Program-made: the position numbers and the translations under genes
Shown: one piece after another, positions 43,728 through 52,720 of the stretch
Layout of the letters: the number at the start of each line of letters is the position of its first letter
Numbering within the stretch: the stretch's first letter is position 1
The notes under the pieces: generated by a model
The model's input: the letters and a program-made list of their open reading frames with translations, nothing else
Told to the model about the DNA's origin: nothing
The model's database searches: none
NCBI RefSeq assembly: GCF_918741295.1
Contig: NZ_CAKKNB010000003.1
Location: 558,001 to 622,000 of the forward strand
Length of the DNA: 64,000 bases
Source: Aquabacterium sp. CECT 9606
GTDB lineage: Bacteria > Pseudomonadota > Gammaproteobacteria > Burkholderiales > Burkholderiaceae_C
Direction: 5' to 3'

Positions 43728-44720
43728 TTATTCCGTGAAAGCGAACCTTTGTCCTAGGCCTCGCTCCTCCGCGGCTTTGACCACCCATGAAGCCACGGCG
43801 AGGTCCAGAACCCCTAATCCAAAGGGGCTGAACACCCGCAAGGTCGGTGTCGGAAAGACTGGTTGTTCGAGCCGGCCCTCGATTAACTCTGCCAGCGTAC
43901 CGGCAATGAAATGGTGATGGCCAGCTTCAATCGCCGCCTTGTGCAGAGAGGTGCTCTCTCGGCAAACATGGTCCACATCGTCGACCAGGTTCCAACATTT
44001 ATGAATCGCCTCAGCCGTAAAGTCTCGTAGAGAGACGTGGAGCACCACCGCACCCGGCTTGAAGCTCGCCGCATCGTCGAGGTAAGGACGCGAGGCGGTC
44101 GTTGCAATAGATACCAGGTCGGCGTGTGCAATGGCTTCGGGTAGCCGGGAGGCTATGGTGACTTCGCATCGCGGCATGATCTGGCCGACTTCATTCGCTA
44201 AGCTATGCGCGGCCAAGCCGTCTGGATCAAAGAGGACTATAGACTCGATACTGGGCATCAGCGCGCCAACGAACCCGGCTATCTCTTGGTTGATCCGGCC
44301 ACCGCCTAGAAATGCCATTGTTCTTGGCGGACTGGATTCGCAGAGCCAGCCAGCTGCGAGGACAGCGCTGGCCGCCGTCCGTTTTGCGCTAATGAGGGCG
44401 CCTTCCAGCATGGCTATCGGAACGCCGGTTCGCATGTCGTTCAACACGATGACTGCAGAGGCACGCGGTAGCCCGTTTCGCACATTGCCGGGAAATGACG
44501 AAATCCACTTGACACCTGCGACGTTGAACTCCTCTCCAAGGTAGGCTGGCAAGGCGATAATACGGTTGACATCACTGTGCGGAAACCGGAGGAAGACGGA
44601 ATGGGGCAGGCTAGTGTGCTTGCGCGAATGCGCAAGGTAGGCAAACTTGACAACTTCTACCAGTTCACGCTCACGGGATGCGAGCAAAGCAGCAATCTCG
44701 CGCGAGCTGAGGATGATCAC
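43728..44720 (-). CDS. sbnB: L-2,3-diaminopropionate biosynthesis dehydrogenase, SbnB family
   Basis: This 330-residue protein belongs to the ornithine cyclodeaminase / mu-crystallin family. It has the substrate Lys region AGVKWISSFPGN and the segment AMLEGALISAKRTAA. A Rossmann nucleotide-binding turn follows (MAFLGGGRINQEIAG, in place of the usual GxGxxG), then DLVSIATTASRPYL. SbnB oxidises N-(1-amino-1-carboxy-2-ethyl)-glutamate with NAD to L-2,3-diaminopropionate and 2-oxoglutarate. The ATGA overlap with sbnA fixes the start. It is the last gene of an eight-gene operon. No siderophore synthetase is nearby, so the Dap is probably used for something other than staphyloferrin B. Confidence 0.85.
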   Translation of the reverse strand: MIILSSREIAALLASRERELVEVVKFAYLAHSRKHTSLPHSVFLRFPHSDVNRIIALPAYLGEEFNVAGVKWISSFPGNVRNGLPRASAVIVLNDMRTGVPIAMLEGALISAKRTAASAVLAAGWLCESSPPRTMAFLGGGRINQEIAGFVGALMPSIESIVLFDPDGLAAHSLANEVGQIMPRCEVTIASRLPEAIAHADLVSIATTASRPYLDDAASFKPGAVVLHVSLRDFTAEAIHKCWNLVDDVDHVCRESTSLHKAAIEAGHHHFIAGTLAELIEGRLEQPVFPTPTLRVFSPFGLGVLDLAVASWVVKAAEERGLGQRFAFTE

Positions 44721-45727
44721 GGTGTTGCCACGGCACTGCGTTCACCGTCCTCTTGTAGTAGGCCATTGCGCCGCGCCCACTCATCTGAAAAGATGGTGTC
44801 AAGGTAGCGTTCACCACGGTCGGGAAACAACAGTACGCAGGTGAGTCGGCCTGACAGTGATTGGCCGCGCTCCATGTATGCCGCCGTCACTGCCCCGGAT
44901 GAACCGCCGACTAGCAGCGCTTCTTTCAAGAGCACTGTCCGACAGCCAGCAACGCACTGTGCATCACTGACTCGAACGAGGTCGTAGCGGTTAGGCTCTT
45001 TCATCAACGGCGGGATCACGGCTGCACCCATGCCAGGCAGCAGTCGCGTGCCCGATGGTTTGGCGAAGATAGAACTGGCGACCGAGTCGACAGCGATAAT
45101 TCGAGTGGGGAGGCCCTGCTCGTCAATATAACGAGCGCAGCCGACCAGCGTGCCACAAGTGCTGACAGAGCAAATGATCAGGTCGGGAGGGTAAGTAAGC
45201 GCCTGCACAATCTCATGCATGGTGATTTCGTGTGCCGCTGGGTTGTCGGCATTGGCGTACTGGTTCGGCCAGTAGCTGTTGGGGACAATTCGCAGCAATT
45301 CCTGGACGCGTCTTAGTCGCTGCTCAAGGAGACTGCGGGCTGAGTTCCCGCCCAACGTCACGACCTCAACTTCGGCGCCCTGCAGTTGCATCAGCCGTAG
45401 ATGGGTAGAAGTTGCGCGCTCATCGGTCACACAGATGAAGTGCAGGCCTAATCGGGAACATATTTGGGCCAAGCCGACACCCATGTTGCCTGAGCTAGAT
45501 TCGACAACCGTGCCGCCAACTGCTAGTTCACCGCGTTGCATAGCTCCGGCGATCATGGCCATCGCCGAGCGATCCTTAGAACTGCCACCAGGGTTGAAGC
45601 CCTCGACCTTGGCATACAACTCGTGCAGGGGAGTTAGCGCCAACCGATCCAGACGTACTAGAGGCGTATTGCCGATTGTGGCCAGAACGCCAGGCAGTGG
45701 CGCAGTCACAGGATGACTTGTACCCAT
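44717..45727 (-). CDS. sbnA: L-2,3-diaminopropionate biosynthesis synthase, SbnA family (PLP-dependent)
   Basis: The ATG at 45727 follows AGGGGAG and gives 336 residues, normal for cysteine-synthase-fold enzymes. TIGNTPLVRL opens the fold, and the PLP lysine is K51 in NPGGSSKDRSA. The substrate-binding loop is ESSSGNMGVGLA, and the C-terminal phosphate-binding region is VGGSSGAVTAAY. SbnA condenses O-phosphoserine with glutamate to N-(1-amino-1-carboxy-2-ethyl)-glutamate, the substrate of SbnB. A longer frame up to 45862 overlaps the preceding gene and is not needed. The spacing is 20 bp from the gene before and a 4-bp overlap with sbnB. Confidence 0.88.
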   Translation of the reverse strand: MGTSHPVTAPLPGVLATIGNTPLVRLDRLALTPLHELYAKVEGFNPGGSSKDRSAMAMIAGAMQRGELAVGGTVVESSSGNMGVGLAQICSRLGLHFICVTDERATSTHLRLMQLQGAEVEVVTLGGNSARSLLEQRLRRVQELLRIVPNSYWPNQYANADNPAAHEITMHEIVQALTYPPDLIICSVSTCGTLVGCARYIDEQGLPTRIIAVDSVASSIFAKPSGTRLLPGMGAAVIPPLMKEPNRYDLVRVSDAQCVAGCRTVLLKEALLVGGSSGAVTAAYMERGQSLSGRLTCVLLFPDRGERYLDTIFSDEWARRNGLLQEDGERSAVATP

Positions 45728-45747
45728 ATTTCGCTCCCCTTCCTTGT

Positions 45748-47106
45748 TCAAACGCTTTCGAAATAGCGCTCCAATTCCCAATCTGTAACAGATGAATTGA
45801 ACTCCGCAACCTCGAACCTCGCATGCTCCGAGTAGTGATGAACAACTTGCTCGCCGAAACAATTGCGTGTGAAGTCGCTTTGTTCAAAATGACGGATGGC
45901 ATGCTCCAACGCGGTCGGCAGGACTTCCTCTTGAGCCTGAGCATAGGCATCACCTTCGCATCGCGGTCCAGGATCCAGTCGTCGCCGCAGGCCCTCCTCA
46001 GTCGCAGCCAGTACGGCAGCCAGTAGTAGATGCGGGTTGGCATCGGCGCCAGGAACACGGAACTCGAAACGCCGAGCGTCCGTGCCGTCACCGCAGACGC
46101 GGCAGGTGGTGGTGCGGTTGTCTATGCCCCAGGTTCTCCCATTGCCCGCGAATTGTTTGCTGGCCGTGCGGCGATATGAATTGATGGTGGGCGCATACCA
46201 AAGCATCAGGTCAGGAAGATGAGTAAGAACACCACCGATGGCGTGGCGCAATAGAGGGTTGGTGTCAACCGAGCCTTCGCGCAGCAGGTTGAGTCCGTTT
46301 GCATCGTGTAGCGAGCAATGCACGTGGCAGGAAGACCCGACGTCGGCCGCAGAGGGCCGAGCCATGAAACTTGCGCTAAGGCCAAAGGCATGCGCGATGT
46401 CTTTGCAGGCCATCTTCAAAAGGCATTGGCGGTCCGCCATCTCCATCGGATTGTGATGATGGATGTTGATTTCCCATTGCCCACGGCCCCACTCGGAACG
46501 TGAGAAGGCGACTTCAATCCCGCTTTCGATCAGGCTGCTGCGCAATTGCCTGAAAAACGGCTCGAGCGAATTGGTGGCACGGTTGATCAGGTCTTGGGAC
46601 CGAACACCGGGCGTTGGCTTCAGTTCACGCCAGGATCGGCTCCGGCTGGACTCATAGTCGCCCTCGAACAGGAAGAACTCTAACTCCGTCCCGACCTGGG
46701 CAAAGCGGCCGGCACTCGCAAGCGCTGCCTGCTGACGCCTGAGGATGGTCCGCGGCGCGATTGATATCTCGTTCTTACCGCCTATCTCAAACAGATCTCC
46801 GAATGCAAAGGCCGTACCGTCAAGCCACGCCAGCCGGCGTAGAGTCGCAAGGTCGGGCACGAGCCGAATGTCGTGCCAACCGGTGTGATAGCCGGTGAAG
46901 GAGACCTGCATGCCGACAGACTGCGAGAAATCCCATCCCAGCGCGCATGAAGACACGTTGGTACCGACCTCCAGAACACGAAGGAATTCCTGTGACGACA
47001 GCCGCTTGCCGAACGGCCGCCCTTGCAGGTCGATGCTCGCAACAATAACTGTATGGATGTGGCCTGAGTCGAGCAACTCCCGGGCTTGATTCTCGCCGTT
47101 TCCCAT
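45748..47106 (-). CDS. glutamine-synthetase-family ligase
   Basis: The 452-residue protein has the GS beta-grasp N-terminus and the catalytic ATP-grasp-like barrel. The metal and ATP motifs are in order: GTELEFFLFEG, GRGQWEINIHHHNP, SSCHVHCSLHD, NSYRRTASKQF and RRFEFRVPGADANPHLLLAA. It looks closer to gamma-glutamyl-polyamine or amino-acid-amide ligases (PuuA-like) than to housekeeping GlnA, and no adenylylation loop was noted. Position beside the two L-Dap genes suggests that it ligates glutamate, or another acid, to Dap or a derivative; this is inference. The start is 7 bp after the preceding stop. Confidence 0.85.
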   Translation of the reverse strand: MGNGENQARELLDSGHIHTVIVASIDLQGRPFGKRLSSQEFLRVLEVGTNVSSCALGWDFSQSVGMQVSFTGYHTGWHDIRLVPDLATLRRLAWLDGTAFAFGDLFEIGGKNEISIAPRTILRRQQAALASAGRFAQVGTELEFFLFEGDYESSRSRSWRELKPTPGVRSQDLINRATNSLEPFFRQLRSSLIESGIEVAFSRSEWGRGQWEINIHHHNPMEMADRQCLLKMACKDIAHAFGLSASFMARPSAADVGSSCHVHCSLHDANGLNLLREGSVDTNPLLRHAIGGVLTHLPDLMLWYAPTINSYRRTASKQFAGNGRTWGIDNRTTTCRVCGDGTDARRFEFRVPGADANPHLLLAAVLAATEEGLRRRLDPGPRCEGDAYAQAQEEVLPTALEHAIRHFEQSDFTRNCFGEQVVHHYSEHARFEVAEFNSSVTDWELERYFESV

Positions 47107-47113
47107 GGGCGAG

Positions 47114-47488
47114 TTACCGCCAGAGCGAAAGCTTTGAGGTCATAGGGTTGACTAACACCTTCTCTCCGAACACGATAACGGCCAGTGGGTCGCCCGCAGA
47201 ATCCTTATGCACTCTCATGAGAAGACTAGATTCAACGGCACTGTCCTGCAGCCTGTTCAGTTCGCCGACCTTGGCTTTCATCACAATCAGCGAAAGCGCG
47301 GAGATATTGGCATGGCACCATCCGCTTGCGTCTTCGAATTCGAGCAGGTGCATGTGCACGACATCTTCGGCTTTCGCGCTCCCGCCTAACGCCAACGCTG
47401 CGTTAGCAGCTGCCTCTAAGAGAAGCTGCTCATCTGAATTCTTGCGCAGCGCGAGGGTAAACTTGTGCGTCGTAGCTTCGCCACTCAT
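47114..47488 (-). CDS. conserved-looking small protein of unknown function (124 aa)
   Basis: The ATG at 47488 overlaps the stop of the preceding gene by 4 bp, and the next gene begins 7 bp after its stop. Translation is therefore embedded in the operon, which supports it as a real gene. I do not recognise the family. The sequence alternates helical and beta-like stretches (LLLEAAANAALALGG; WCHANISALSLIVMKAKVGE; DPLAVIVFGEKVLVNP), with no signal peptide or membrane helix. It may be a small alpha/beta binding protein. Confidence 0.75.
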   Translation of the reverse strand: MSGEATTHKFTLALRKNSDEQLLLEAAANAALALGGSAKAEDVVHMHLLEFEDASGWCHANISALSLIVMKAKVGELNRLQDSAVESSLLMRVHKDSAGDPLAVIVFGEKVLVNPMTSKLSLWR

Positions 47489-47847
47489 AACGTTACGCCT
47501 TCGGCTGACAAGTTTGACGTGGGAGCCAGCGCCGCCACCTGTTCAGCTTGACCAGCGACCAAAACGGCGTAGTACTCGAGTTCTTCCGAAGCACTGGCCT
47601 TGGTGCGTTGCAGTTGCTCGACATAGGTGTCGCCGGTCATGGTCTGTGTGAAGTCGACAAGCATCAGCCCCTGTGAACGGGCACTCTCACGCGAGTCGCG
47701 CAACTGCTGCTGCGAGCATCTAACGACGCGCAGCGGCGTGTTGCTCTGCTTCAGCTGGGCTCCCATGCCGACGCAGGCATGTGCCAAACCGTTGACGACT
47801 ACACCGAATGGCTTGTCGCCATCGACCATTGCAAGTATCGAGTACAT
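47485..47847 (-). CDS. DUF2000-like small alpha/beta protein (120 aa)
   Basis: The ATG at 47847 (MYSILAMVDGDKPFGVVVNG) has AGGGG just upstream and is preferred over the 47883 start. The pattern KPFGVVVNGLAHACVGMGAQ, then LRDSRESARSQGLMLVDFTQ, then EELEYYAVLVAGQAEQV resembles DUF2000 proteins. Those have a peptidyl-tRNA hydrolase II-like fold and no settled function. The match is by eye. It is 13 bp downstream of the methyltransferase and overlaps the next gene. Confidence 0.65.
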   Translation of the reverse strand: MYSILAMVDGDKPFGVVVNGLAHACVGMGAQLKQSNTPLRVVRCSQQQLRDSRESARSQGLMLVDFTQTMTGDTYVEQLQRTKASASEELEYYAVLVAGQAEQVAALAPTSNLSAEGVTL

Positions 47848-47860
47848 AGTGCCCCTATCG

Positions 47861-48520
47861 TCAAGCAACCTTTTTACACACAAAGAAATACGCCTCGTGT
47901 TCGTGCACTGTCGGCCGAAATGGAATATGCGGCGGGTCGGTCCACCGGCGTTTGACGCTGTCGATCACGCGCAGTCCTTTCGGCAACAGTCGCTCGACGT
48001 CGCCGTGTTCGAAAAAGCGGAACAGCGTATTGTTGAAGAGATACGCATTCTCCCCTACCCTCTCGCCCTCACCAAAGGCCGCGTCGCCTGGGGTAAAGAC
48101 ATTGAAGCCATAGAGCCCGCCAAGCCGGAGGATGCGCCTCGCTTCAGCCATGCCCTCCGCTGGGTCGACGATCTGGGGCAAGGCGTCATAGCACTGCACC
48201 ACATCGAATTGATCGCTGCTCAGCGGCGTACAGCTCATGTCGCTCTTCAGTAAAGTGGGCAGGGAAATGTTCTCATCCTGACAGCGCTTGGCAATGCGCT
48301 GCAGTGCCGTGGCGGACATGTCAATGCAAGCAACCGTGCACGGGCGCATGAGCCAAGGCCAGAGGTTCCGGCCATCGCCGCAACCCATGTCAGCCACATG
48401 AGGCGAATTAATTGAACCTACCCTTCGCTGTAGGTCGAGCACCGCCGCATCCGGCTCGTCCTTCCAGGCTGCAGCACTAGCATTAACGTAATAGGATTCC
48501 CAGCCTGAATAGACATCCAT
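47861..48520 (-). CDS. SAM-dependent methyltransferase, class I
   Basis: The ATG at 48520 (MDVYSGWESYYVNASAAAW) has a GGGAGAGG box in front, so it is preferred to 48541. The 219-residue protein has motif I as VADMGCGDGRNLW at about 42-54 and an acidic motif II (CIDMSATALQ). Motif III follows as FDVVQCYDALPQI, and then LRLGGLYGFNVF. This is a small-molecule-type class I methyltransferase fold; the substrate cannot be read from sequence. It lies 32 bp after the NACHT gene and 13 bp before the DUF2000-like gene, inside the operon. Confidence 0.85.
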   Translation of the reverse strand: MDVYSGWESYYVNASAAAWKDEPDAAVLDLQRRVGSINSPHVADMGCGDGRNLWPWLMRPCTVACIDMSATALQRIAKRCQDENISLPTLLKSDMSCTPLSSDQFDVVQCYDALPQIVDPAEGMAEARRILRLGGLYGFNVFTPGDAAFGEGERVGENAYLFNNTLFRFFEHGDVERLLPKGLRVIDSVKRRWTDPPHIPFRPTVHEHEAYFFVCKKVA

Positions 48521-48552
48521 TACCGCCTCTCCCGAATTCATTTATGACAGTA

Positions 48553-51500
48553 CTATGACGCTGCCGAATCATCCTGGACGACGCGGAGGCCGCAATGCTC
48601 GAACCTATCAGCAGGATCGTCGGCCGCTCGCAAGAAGGTCGCCGGGGCGCCCACATCATGGTACCAACCGCCTCCCCTGTCAACACGCCTCAAGCCCTGC
48701 TCACCAGTGAACTCTGGGAATCGGCCGCCTCGCCTCGCAACGATTTCTAGGTCTGCAATATCGATAAAGCAATTGGCACACCACTCCCACACGTTGCCCG
48801 CCATATCAAGTGCGCCACAGGGCGAAGCGCCACCTGGGTACATGCCGACCGGTGTTGTCATGCCAGGTCCAGACTCCCAGCTGTTCAACAGCGAAGGGTT
48901 CCAGTCGTCGCCCCAAGGGTAACGATACTTGCGGTCGCTGGAGGCATCCCAACTGGCCGCTTTTTCCCACTCCAACTCAGTTGGCAGACGAATGCCAGGA
49001 AAGCGTTGCGATGCCCACCGGCAGAAGATGTCCGCCTCGAACCAGCTGATGCCGACGGCTGGATGCTCGGCCAGCGACGCCCCGTCTGCCGCTTCAACAA
49101 ACAAGGCTGGCGCCTGCAATGCTGGGTCGAAGTGACTATAGATGCGGTTAGTAATGGCGACCCGGCCGATGCGGAACTTAGGTAGGTCCGCACGCAAGCT
49201 GACGCAAACCCAGGGTGGCTTCAGCGGGTCGTCCGCTGCAGCCCCGAGTTCGAATGGGCCGGCCGGCACCTCGCACCAATACGGCAGCCTATCCGAACCG
49301 AGATCAATCGGATCGAACAAGTCGTCTGGCGGCGGAGGGATGTGCTTGAATAGATCGGCCAACAAAGTGCTGACTCGACTGCCGCCCGAGCGCAAGCATG
49401 CTTGTCGAATGAAGTGGAGGTCACCTCTCGGGATAGCGCTTCCCATCGCCTCGTGGTAGGTACGCAGCACGCCAATGAGTTCATTGGGTGCAAGCAGGCT
49501 CTCCAACTGCTCAAACAGTGTCTGACGCTGGTGCATGTCGGTGGTGTCGGGCAGTTGCAGGATCTGCAACGCGGTGACCGAATCAACATGACTGACTTCG
49601 GCCAGTGCCCGCAAAGCGAGTCCTGGCGGGCCGCGGAGCAGTTCAAGAACGTATCGCGAAGGTAGCGCTGACATCCCTGCGTAGAAGACGAGCACCTCGG
49701 CCCATTGCGGATCGTCCACACGATCACGAACAAACTCTTCGATTTCTACCAACGAAAGGCTGCTCAGCGCCCGAGCGCAGAGATATTCTCTAAAACCGCG
49801 ATGTAGGTAGCGAAAGGCACGCCTTAATGCGTCGACCGGTAGCAGCAGGCCCGTGTTGGAAGTGAGCTCCGCTAGATAGTCGCGCGCGCCTTGCCAACCT
49901 GCTTGTCGCAAGGCAGGGCCGGAGGATGACACTAGTAGCGATTCGATCTGCCGCCCCGTATAGACCTCAGATGGTGCCCGCGAATCGGCTGCATGCAGGT
50001 CATAGCTGAGCTGCGCCAGGATGCCTTCTGCAGCTTCTGGATTGCGCATACCGCGACCGCCCCTATGTCGTCCTTCGAGAAGCATCTGCACGGCGGTCTC
50101 GAACAGGGCTGAGCGCTTGTCCAGGGTCACGCCCAATTCGCCCTCCTCCTCATTGGCCAGAAGCCCAAGCAGCGACAACGTAAGCGGCATGCCGGCTAGG
50201 TCACGCAGGTCGGGATTTCCAGCGATGCTGCGCAGCAAGAAAGCGCAGCGGACCGGGCCACAAATCGGCAGGAGCAGGCTTCTTTGCTGGTCGTGCCGGA
50301 AGGGGGCAATTTCCCAGACCGAGAACTCCGGCGCAGCTCGAAAACCGACCTTGCGTGATGCGACGATGGCGACGTTCCCTTCATGACGAGCCAACTGGCT
50401 CAATAGGCGGAGCAGCAATTCGTCACGGCGAAACTCTGTAACCTCGTCAAATCCGTCGAGCAGTAGGACGAGCCGGCCTTCGTCCAGATACCGGGAGACC
50501 ACGCTCCACATGCCCTGAATAGACAGTCCTTTGCCGAGTGCTTCTACCGCGTCCTCCAAAGACCAGGAGACATCACGGATGTGACTAGCCTCGAACTCCG
50601 CGAGCGACAGCAGAACCGGAAGCTCGCCCGAGCCTTCACGTGCTAAAGCACCCAGCCTCGCAGCTTCCATCTGTAGCATGGTCGTCTTACCACTTCCCGG
50701 ATCGCCAAGCACGAAAGCGCGGCGCGTGCGGCGCTTGCGGATCAAATCGGCCAAAGTTAGCTTCTCTCTGAGCGCGAGCGGGGACAGGTCGCGCTGGTAT
50801 CCGGAGCTAAGTCGGGGTAACGCGCCAGCGGTATCGCGAATGCAAATGTCAACGGCGACCGAAGGTAGCGCGACACCGACCGGGAGAATTGGTGAGGTCT
50901 TGCTTTGCCATGCGTCGACAAGACTGCCGGCAAAGGTGCGAACCATCTTTGCTGCTTGGTCGAGTGGCGCTGGCCGAGGGCGCAGCTCACTAGTGCCTTG
51001 CAGGGGCCTGCCCGACTCGCGAGTAAAGGCTAACGTCAGCCCAATGCGGTGGCACAGCCGCGCCATCCGCTCCAGCGGCGTGCCATAAAATCTGCCGCTG
51101 GCGCTTCGGCGATCACCTACTTCGCGCGTGAGGCCAACGACAAAAAGGCCGGCCTCCTCCTGCTCGTGTGAAAAAATACAAACGGGTGCACCGGAGATAC
51201 CACGGAGTTGCTCGTGCGTGAAGACCTCCGCTGCCAATTCCAGCATGTCGATGCGATCGGCAGCTGCATCATCCGAGCGCAGTGATTCCACACCGGCCAC
51301 CCGCCCCCAAAGATTTGAGAACTGCGTCCGCATTCCGCTGGCACATCCGCGAACCAAGAAAGTGGCGCGCGACAACTCTTCCAAGTCCCACATTGCGCAG
51401 GGCAAAGGTTCGAGCAAAGGATCCTCTGATAACTCAAGGATAGCGATATCGCCACCGGTCAAGTAGGAGTCAACACCAACCACACACCTAACCCCGACCG

Positions 51501-51729
51501 TGCGATGGTCAAAGCGCAGTCGCATGTCGGCGTCCTGGCCTAGCGCATGTGCTTCGGCCACACAATGATGGGCGGTGATCGCGAACTTTCGCTCGGCGTC
51601 CGAGGGATCGCGCAAGTCGATGAGAAAAGCCGTGCCCAAGCTAGCTAGGACTTCTTCTGCGACCGACGATGGGCCCAGCATCTCCGCACTTGCGGCCCGC
51701 AGTCGCTGTAGGTCGGTCAGCTCAGACAT
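48553..51729 (-). CDS. trypsin-like protease / NACHT NTPase / FGE-domain STAND protein
   Basis: This 1058-residue protein has three modules. Residues of about 20-230 are a trypsin-like protease with a full triad: His55 in ITAHHCV, Asp94 in GGDIAILEL and Ser179 in RGISGAPV. A NACHT NTPase follows, with Walker A GDPGSGKTT at about 341-349 and Walker B LVLLLDGFDEV at about 420, then a helical LRR/HEAT-like region. Residues of about 812-1050 are a formylglycine-generating-enzyme/sulfatase-modifying domain (WCEVPAGPFELGA, RLPTELEWEKAA, GNVWEWC, FLRAADD). STAND proteins of this build are known from bacterial conflict systems, where sensing triggers oligomerisation and protease activation (family knowledge). 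It is the second gene of the operon, 15 bp after the first. Confidence 0.92.
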   Translation of the reverse strand: MSELTDLQRLRAASAEMLGPSSVAEEVLASLGTAFLIDLRDPSDAERKFAITAHHCVAEAHALGQDADMRLRFDHRTVGVRCVVGVDSYLTGGDIAILELSEDPLLEPLPCAMWDLEELSRATFLVRGCASGMRTQFSNLWGRVAGVESLRSDDAAADRIDMLELAAEVFTHEQLRGISGAPVCIFSHEQEEAGLFVVGLTREVGDRRSASGRFYGTPLERMARLCHRIGLTLAFTRESGRPLQGTSELRPRPAPLDQAAKMVRTFAGSLVDAWQSKTSPILPVGVALPSVAVDICIRDTAGALPRLSSGYQRDLSPLALREKLTLADLIRKRRTRRAFVLGDPGSGKTTMLQMEAARLGALAREGSGELPVLLSLAEFEASHIRDVSWSLEDAVEALGKGLSIQGMWSVVSRYLDEGRLVLLLDGFDEVTEFRRDELLLRLLSQLARHEGNVAIVASRKVGFRAAPEFSVWEIAPFRHDQQRSLLLPICGPVRCAFLLRSIAGNPDLRDLAGMPLTLSLLGLLANEEEGELGVTLDKRSALFETAVQMLLEGRHRGGRGMRNPEAAEGILAQLSYDLHAADSRAPSEVYTGRQIESLLVSSSGPALRQAGWQGARDYLAELTSNTGLLLPVDALRRAFRYLHRGFREYLCARALSSLSLVEIEEFVRDRVDDPQWAEVLVFYAGMSALPSRYVLELLRGPPGLALRALAEVSHVDSVTALQILQLPDTTDMHQRQTLFEQLESLLAPNELIGVLRTYHEAMGSAIPRGDLHFIRQACLRSGGSRVSTLLADLFKHIPPPPDDLFDPIDLGSDRLPYWCEVPAGPFELGAAADDPLKPPWVCVSLRADLPKFRIGRVAITNRIYSHFDPALQAPALFVEAADGASLAEHPAVGISWFEADIFCRWASQRFPGIRLPTELEWEKAASWDASSDRKYRYPWGDDWNPSLLNSWESGPGMTTPVGMYPGGASPCGALDMAGNVWEWCANCFIDIADLEIVARRGGRFPEFTGEQGLRRVDRGGGWYHDVGAPATFLRAADDPADRFEHCGLRVVQDDSAAS

Positions 51730-51744
51730 GGCCAGGCGAACCAG

Positions 51745-52356
51745 TCAGACCAGCACCTGGAAGCCGCCAGCCGGCCGCAGCTGGATCAAGGCAATCTGCT
51801 TATCGCCCCACAAGGGCCTTTTACGTTGCAGCGCACCGAGGGCTGCCTGCACGTCACTTTCCGCAGTAGCTTGGTTCCCTGAACCTTGGCGAACGTAGGC
51901 CAACGTTTCAACTGCAGTCGGAAAGCGCGCAGGCGATTCCTCATTGGCAGCCTTCAGCCAGAGCAGCACCTGCCACTCTAGTCGATCCTCAACGAGGCAG
52001 CCTGAGGACAACGTTGCCCCAAGGATCCGGAACGCGAATGTCAGCGCTGCGATATAGCCAGCCACGGGTAACACGTTTGCTCCAACTGCTGCCTGTAATG
52101 CAATCGGAATAACAGAGACAACTAATGAATTGATGTCTCGGGGCGCGTCTTCGACAATGGCCAGGCGAAAGGGTCCGATCTGGCGTGTCGATACACCAGT
52201 GGACGTACTCTGCGCCAGTCCGAAGTCTGCCAGGATGTTACATAGGCGCCAGGTAGAGGGTGCTTCCAGGATAGGCACTTCTGATGTGTCTGGGTGCGTT
52301 TCCTTCAAATACCCATTGACTGAGTCCGCAATCGATTGATCCAGTGACCGAAACAT
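51745..52356 (-). CDS. unknown membrane-segment protein, first gene of the NACHT/Dap operon (203 aa)
   Basis: GGGAG 6 nt before ATG 52356 selects this start over 52404. Residues of about 90-130 are strongly hydrophobic (LVVSVIPIALQAAVGANVLP, then VAGYIAALTFAFRI), forming one hairpin or two membrane segments. The C-terminal 50 residues (VQAALGALQRKRPLWGDKQI) could be a small winged-helix-like domain. I recognise no family. It starts the operon and is 15 bp from the trypsin-NACHT-FGE gene, so it may be the target, anchor or effector partner of that protease. Upstream, 52357-52465 holds no clear promoter boxes. Confidence 0.75.
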   Translation of the reverse strand: MFRSLDQSIADSVNGYLKETHPDTSEVPILEAPSTWRLCNILADFGLAQSTSTGVSTRQIGPFRLAIVEDAPRDINSLVVSVIPIALQAAVGANVLPVAGYIAALTFAFRILGATLSSGCLVEDRLEWQVLLWLKAANEESPARFPTAVETLAYVRQGSGNQATAESDVQAALGALQRKRPLWGDKQIALIQLRPAGGFQVLV

Positions 52357-52720
52357 GAATTTCTCCCTATTGGTCAATTTGAAGCACTTTGCCATATCCG
52401 CCAATATGGTAGAAAGTGTCTGAGCAATCCTACGCGCTCGTCAATAGATTTAAGTTTTCTTCTAGGGAAGGTCTGCACAAATGAGTGCTGACTGCACGAG
52501 AGGTGCCTGAAGTGGCGATTGCGGCGGCAAACCGGCCTTTTTTGCGGATGGTTGGTCAGCAATCGCCCCATCCCGGTCCATTTGGACGCACTCATGCCAG
52601 GGCTATCAACAACTGCCAACGCGCCGTCCACAGGTTGGACAGCGCAAACAACGTATGGAACTGAGCCGTGTTTTTTGCCAAGCCGCGATAGCGGACTTCA
52701 CGCGCCCGAACTGACGCTTA

